Shown piece by piece: positions 59,684-64,000 of a stretch of DNA of 64,000 nucleotides (the stretch's first letter is position 1; the number at the start of each line of letters is the position of its first letter). Under the pieces are notes generated by a model. The model was not told the origin of the DNA. It was given only the letters and a program-made list of their open reading frames with translations, and ran no database searches. The DNA comes from Lachnospiraceae bacterium (GTDB taxonomy: Bacteria; Bacillota; Clostridia; Lachnospirales; Lachnospiraceae). The DNA is taken from positions 558,001 through 622,000 of the forward strand of contig JAKVNF010000001.1 in assembly GCA_022483465.1 (NCBI GenBank), given 5' to 3'. The translations under genes were made by a program, and so were the position numbers.

Positions 59684-60855
59684 GTGGGCAAGGAGGGTCT
59701 TCTGGTGCTTTTTCTCCTCCTGGACCTGGATCCGAAGGAGGGAGAGCTCCTGCTCCTGCGCCTTCTGCCGCTCGGCGGCGGCCCAGCTGTTTCTAATCTC
59801 CAAAGCGCCCACGAGGCACATGTAGACGCAGAAGGCGCAGGTTCCCCCGAGAAAGAAAATGGAGCTGTCATAGCGGGTGCTCGTCACGTAGCGGGCAAGT
59901 TCCATCGCGGTGGCGGCAAGAAGAAGCCCCATGCCAAGGGACAGCATCCTCGCAAACCGGTTCCAGTAGCGGACCGCCTCCGTCACCACCCCTGCGGTGC
60001 AGGCAAGGACCGTCAGGGGAAGGAGGATCTGGTAGAGGCGGGCGCTTTTTGAAAACATGACAAGGCCTGCCGCCTGGAGAAGAATCGTCACAGGAAGCAG
60101 GACAAGGAGGGCCCAGCGAAGAGCAGCGAACAGGGCGCTTGCGCGAAAGGGGATGCTGTACTCGAGAAAGAGGACAAGGGGCAGAAGCAGGGCAAAGAAG
60201 GAGAGGTAGGAAGCCACGTACCAGAATCTCTCGTTGTGCCACAAAAGAGGCGCCAGGTCGCAGTTCGAGATCCCCCAGATGCCGGTGAGGGCGGTGAAGG
60301 CGCCAAGAAACAAAAGCGCCGTCCCCTGGCGCGCCAGGGTGCGCACCAGCGCCCCCATGCCCATGACCAGGATCCCGCCGATGACAAGGACAAGGCCCGC
60401 AAACATGACCGCGCCGTAGCGGGCAAAGACGTCCCGCAAGAGCCCTGCCTGGGTCGAGACCAAGACGGGCTGCACCGTCATGGCGCTTCGGGCGGTGGGA
60501 AAGGTGTAGGTGAAGGTGAGGTGGACCTCCCCCCGCTTTCCAGGGCGAAGGAGGTAGACCCCGGTGCCGGGGTCCTTCAAAAAGGCGGGGCAATCCACCG
60601 GTCCCCGTCGTCGTTGGAGAGGGCAAGCTCTGCTTTCGCCTCGGTGCCAGGCTCCAGGTCTGAGATCTGAAATGGAAGGGACACGTTCTGGCGCGCCCCA
60701 TTGATCTTGACCACGGCTTTCGTGATCTTCTCCACCGGGGCAGTATCCTTGCCAGGCACACAAAAGGGGCAGGCAGCCAATAAAAGCGCCGCGCCCCCCA
60801 CCGCAAACGCAGCCCCCAAGAGGGCCGCCAGAATCCGCAGGAGATTCTCTCTCAT
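59684..60855 (-). pseudogene. Sensor histidine kinase, N-terminal fragment (membrane sensor), frameshifted
   Basis: From ATG 60853-60855 the first frame reads a membrane helix and an external domain (VEKITKAVVKINGARQNVSL) up to a stop near 60577. From about 60590 the sequence continues in another frame with FLKDPGTGVYLLRPGKRGEV, then seven or so membrane helices (a 7TM-type sensor) and a coiled coil (EIRNSWAAAERQKAQEQELS) that ends at the IS110 element. The expected ATPase part is at 56789-57375. It is thus broken by a frameshift and by an insertion. The stimulus is unknown. Confidence 0.7.
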
Positions 60856-60876
60856 CTAACTTCTCCGTTTCTCCCC

Positions 60877-62903
60877 TCACGGTTTATAGGGGTAGATGGC
60901 ATCTCCCAAGACCTCCATCAGCACGGGGTCCGTGTCCGTCACGTTCCCGTACAGGTCCCCGATCTCGTACTGGTACCAGTAGAAGCCGTCCCCGAGGGCG
61001 GCGTCCTCCATGACCACAGTGTCGTCCCAGGTGATGGGATCCGTCTCGTACCAGCCCTCCTCGTCCGTGTCAAAGTCGTAGCTGTAAAACGTAAAGACGA
61101 TCTCCGAGCCCTCCTCCAGAGGCTGCACGCCGCGGCCCTGGAGGATCCCATCCTCTGCCCCGTCGTAGCGGCCAAGGACCCGGTAGGTGCCGTCCTTCCC
61201 GTCGTAGACGGCGCGAAGGCTCGTCTCCTCCCCGTCCACGGTGCAGGGGATCGCATAGAGGTTGTAGCGCTCGGTCTCCTCCAGGAGCTCCGCGCAGACG
61301 AGTTCCCCGCCGATCGTCATCCAGTTTCCCGCAAAGCGGTCCGAGAAGCGCCCGGCCTCCCAGTCCGCGTCCAGGTCGTTGTCCTCCCCGAGGTAGACCA
61401 CCTCCGTGCCGGGGTCATCCTCCTCGGCCCAGGGTGCATAGTACAGAAGAAAGTGGACCGAGACCACGCTGTCATAGCCCCCGGTGATCGCAAGGTTGAA
61501 ATACCCGTCCTCGTCCAGGGCCTGCTCATAGGAAAGCGCCTCGTCCTCCTCGGCGGGGCAAGGCCAATCAGCTCGTCCTGGAGCGAGGCGATCACCGCGG
61601 CGATGGAATCCGTCTCACTCCCGCCCGTCTCCACTTCTCCCTGATCCAGGTCCTCCCAGGCGAGGGTCCAGTCGATGGTGTCGTAGTTTCCCGTCACCGC
61701 GGCCAGGTACTGGAGGTACGGGACGTTCTCCGAGGAGGCTGCATAGGCCGAGAACTCCTCCTCCGTGACATCCAGGGGATAGAACACGGAGAGGCCCTCC
61801 GCCGCGTCCCGGCCGTCGCCGTGGACTTCATAGAGGATGGCGCCGTCCAACGAGGCAAGGAGGGGGTCCAGATCCGCCGGCACCGCATCCTTTGTCTTCT
61901 GCACGAGATCCGTCAGGTCCAGCATGTTGCTGTAGCCCTCCCAGGCGGTGCTGCCGCCGAAGGTCTCCGCATGCCTGGCCGCCGCTGCCGTCTCGGCAAG
62001 GGTTCCCATATTCTCCGAGACCTTTGCCATCCCGCCCGCGTAGGCAAAAAACGCCTCGTCCACCTGCGGGATCGCGGCAAGGTCGATGACAGAGAGCGTC
62101 GCCTGGTCCGCGACGTCCCACGATTCACACTTTGCAAGGAAGCTGTCGCAGATGACCTGCCCGAGGGAGGCTGCAGAGAGGTCCGAATTTTCTGCAAGGG
62201 CCGAGAGAAGTGCCGTGTAATCCCAGCCGTAGCCGGGCTCTGTCTCCTCCGAGGCGACGAGGACTTCCCCCGCATCCTGCAGGGCAACGGCAGTCTCAAG
62301 ACTCCCCATGAGGCAGGCGTCAAAGCCGATGAGGTCAAAGGTGACCGGCGCCTCAGAAAAGGCTTCCGTCAGCTCCTCCCTGGTCAGCGGGTCCCAGTCG
62401 TAGCGCTTGTCGTAGCAGACGCCCTCGGCGTTTGCGCCGCCGTGGTCCCAGAGGATAACGGCGGTCTGCTCTGCAGGGTAGGTTTCTGCGCCCCAGGTGA
62501 GAAAGTCCGCCAGCGTGTCCGCCTCCCCCATGGAGGCCGAGGGGAGCTCGTCCTGTAACACCAGCTCCCCGTCCTGAAGGGCAAAGCGCTGCAGCACGGA
62601 GGGGTCGATGTCATCCCGCTCCCAGGAATCGGCGCCGCCAGTCTCGATGACGACGTTGACCTTGTCCGAAGCCGGGGCATCGCACATCTCCTCGAGATTC
62701 CAGGAGGCCATCCCGTCCTCGGACTCGAGGTCCGAGCCGCAGAGGTAGACCAGGACAGTCCAAGTGCCGGTGCTCTCCTCTTCCGAAGCCGTCGCCTGCG
62801 CCCGCTCTGTCACCGCTTTGTTCCCCTCCTCATCGCCGCAGGCGCTCACAAGAAGCGAAAGGGCAAGGAGGGACAGCAGGATTTTTGCCGCGCGCCCTCT
62901 CAT
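60877..62903 (-). pseudogene. Clostripain-like (C11) cysteine peptidase lipoprotein, frameshifted
   Basis: The 5' frame from ATG 62901-62903 has a lipoprotein signal (LLSLLALSLLVSACGDEE, lipobox VSAC) and the C11 domain, with the catalytic His in AVILWDHGGANAEG and Cys in DLIGFDACLMGSLE. Near 61545-61560 the frame changes. The continuation (DEALSYEQALDEDGYFNLAI to the end DAIYPYKP, stop at 60877) is open in the next frame. The catalytic part is intact, so a truncated enzyme could still be made from the first frame, with about 10 wrong residues or more at its end. It overlaps the upstream small membrane gene by 4 bp. Confidence 0.82.
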
Positions 62904-63166
62904 ATCTTCTCCTCCCGGTTTTTGCGGATCTCCTCTTCGATCTCCCGGTCCTGCTTGGCCAGGGTCTTTTTGTCGTGCCGGACAAGCAGAAAGAGAAACA
63001 GCGCGTTCAGGGCAATGAGGAACATTCCCCCTTCCGGGGCCCCGGTAAAGAGCATCCAAGCGCCCAGCGCCGCCATGATGCCGAAAAAGACGTACAGGAT
63101 CATCCGCAGCCGGGTGACCCAGTTGCCCATCAGTATCTTCAGGCCTCTTCCCAAAAGTTTCATCAT
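62900..63166 (-). CDS. Small two-helix membrane protein
   Basis: An 88-residue protein with a basic start and two hydrophobic helices (about 21-41 and 47-66: LYVFFGIMAALGAWMLF, GMFLIALNALFLFLLVR). A charged, coiled-coil-like tail follows (KKTLAKQDREIEEEIRKNREE). It is not recognised as a named family. The second of two adjacent ATGs (63164-63166) was taken, 6 nt from GGAGGGG. Its stop overlaps the peptidase start by 4 bp, so the two are translationally coupled; it may accompany the peptidase at the membrane. Confidence 0.7.
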   Translation of the reverse strand: MMKLLGRGLKILMGNWVTRLRMILYVFFGIMAALGAWMLFTGAPEGGMFLIALNALFLFLLVRHDKKTLAKQDREIEEEIRKNREEKI

Positions 63167-63303
63167 GTGCCCCTCCATCCTTGATCATAAACGTTTCCAA
63201 TATGATTCTGCCAGCAGAGATTGACCCCCGGGTGCGGAAAAATGACCGTTTCGGACACAACCGGTACTTGACACGCCCCCTTTTTCATGTTTTCCCATGA
63301 AAA

Positions 63304-63332
63304 AGGGGCAGGACCCGTCGGATCCTGCCCCT
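63304..63332 (-). terminator. Terminator of the lemA gene
   Basis: A 10-bp stem (63304-63313 with 63323-63332) with a 9-nt loop, followed on the minus strand by TTTTTC, 39 bp after the lemA stop. Confidence 0.85.
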
Positions 63333-63370
63333 CTTGTATTCTTATGCTGTGCGTAGGGCGCCGCTCCGCT

Positions 63371-63922
63371 TCAGATCACGGCCCGCATGGGCTCCCGCAC
63401 TTCCCGCTCCGGCACCTCGTAGAGGGCGGCCTTGCGGAAGCCGAACAGCTTTGCCGCGAGGTTCGACGGGAAGGTCTGCACCGCGTCGTTGTAGAGGCGC
63501 ACGCACCCGTTGTAGTAGCGCCGCGCGTTGGCGATGTCCTCCTCCACCTGCACCAGCTCCTCCTCGAGACTTTGATAGTTCTGGCTTGCCTGCAGTTCGG
63601 GGTAATGCTCCGCCAGGGCAATGAGGTGGGAAAGGCTCTGCCCGAGGGAGGCGTTGCTGCGGATCACCTCGGCCGGATCCTTGGAGGTCAGGGCAAGATT
63701 CCGCTCGCGCACGATCTTCTCCAGGATCGCCCGCTCATGGAAGGCGCAGCCCCGCACCGCGTTCAAGAGGTTGGGGACGAGGTCGTAGCGCTTGTGCAGG
63801 CAGCGGTCCATCGTGGAGAACGCCTCGTCCACCTGGTTTTTGCGCCGCACCAGGCAGTTGAAGATGGCAGCCAGTGCCAGGAGCACCAGGGCAATAACGG
63901 CTGCCAGGATCCATAACATCAT
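63371..63922 (-). CDS. LemA-family membrane protein
   Basis: A 183-residue protein with one N-terminal membrane helix (about 3-22) and a helical domain typical of LemA: NCLVRRKNQVDEAFSTMDRC, KRYDLVPNLLNAVRGCAFHE, YPELQASQNYQSLEEELVQV, and NARRYYNGCVRLYNDAVQTF followed by PSNLAAKLFGF. The family's function is not well defined. Two ATGs lie at 63922 and 63919; GGAGG precedes both. It directly follows the partial gene at the right edge, probably in one unit. Confidence 0.93.
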   Translation of the reverse strand: MMLWILAAVIALVLLALAAIFNCLVRRKNQVDEAFSTMDRCLHKRYDLVPNLLNAVRGCAFHERAILEKIVRERNLALTSKDPAEVIRSNASLGQSLSHLIALAEHYPELQASQNYQSLEEELVQVEEDIANARRYYNGCVRLYNDAVQTFPSNLAAKLFGFRKAALYEVPEREVREPMRAVI

Positions 63923-63945
63923 AACTTCCTCCTTCTGCCGCGCCC

Positions 63946-64000
63946 TCAGGGCGCGGTACTGTGCTCTCCCTGGGCGATCCCGAAGAGGGCCTCCTCATAG
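63946..64000 (-). CDS. C-terminal end of a gene cut by the right edge
   Basis: Seventeen codons (YEEALFGIAQGEHSTAP) and a stop at 63946-63948 are open to the right edge in the minus direction, 23 bp upstream of lemA, whose binding site follows the stop. The family cannot be identified from this piece. Confidence 0.5.
   Translation of the reverse strand, partial: YEEALFGIAQGEHSTAP

Overview
The window reads as a chromosome segment of a high-GC member of the Clostridia, most like Lachnospiraceae. The grounds are the Gram-positive gene orders (rimP-nusA-ylxR-ylxQ-infB-rbfA-nrnA-truB-ribF and gap-pgk-tpi), families common in that group (DUF4358, DUF5688, an AroE-AroK fusion, many GGDEF/EAL proteins) and AGGAGG-type ribosome binding sites. 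The species is not identified.

Layout. 0-7 kb: envelope genes (an MBOAT/DUF4358/SGNH set cut by the left edge, an LCP wall-polymer ligase, a wall amidase), a PfkB sugar kinase, a broken GNAT and an unknown anchored protein. 7-10 kb: gap-pgk-tpiA behind a clear promoter. 10-15 kb: a PHP phosphatase, mnmA, a Gfo/Idh oxidoreductase with an odd acidic tail, an SH3 protein and tRNA-Arg. 15-20.7 kb: a DUF5688 gene, efp, aroQ, aroE-aroK, yqeG, nrdR and a DUF3048 gene. 20.8-23.7 kb: a ModB/ModC-like transporter pair whose ATPase lacks its nucleotide-binding signatures, then xpt and tRNA-Gly. 23.8-33.4 kb: the translation/ribosome maturation operon, ending with a second, atypical shikimate-kinase-like gene.

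33.9-47 kb is accessory and decaying. It holds two IS200/IS605 elements with TnpB, a NUDIX hydrolase, an InlB-repeat protein, a CLC transporter, regulators, and several pseudogenes (LysR, TetR, EAL, old-yellow-enzyme and HXXEE-type remnants). 47-55 kb: a 2-hydroxyacid dehydrogenase and two large cyclic-di-GMP proteins. 55-64 kb: a repeat lipoprotein with a lost start, a membrane sensor kinase split by an IS110-type element, a frameshifted clostripain-like peptidase and a lemA gene at the right edge.

The most notable unexplained element is a 308-bp MITE-like repeat present three times (41004, 43159, 57820). Each copy has imperfect terminal inverted repeats and its own 8-bp target duplication. 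One copy sits in the T-tract of a terminator, one inside tnpB of the second IS605 element, and one inside the IS110 element. Other points are a pseudo-ATPase ABC subunit, a shikimate-kinase paralogue without the shikimate-binding arginine, and frameshifts confined to non-essential genes.
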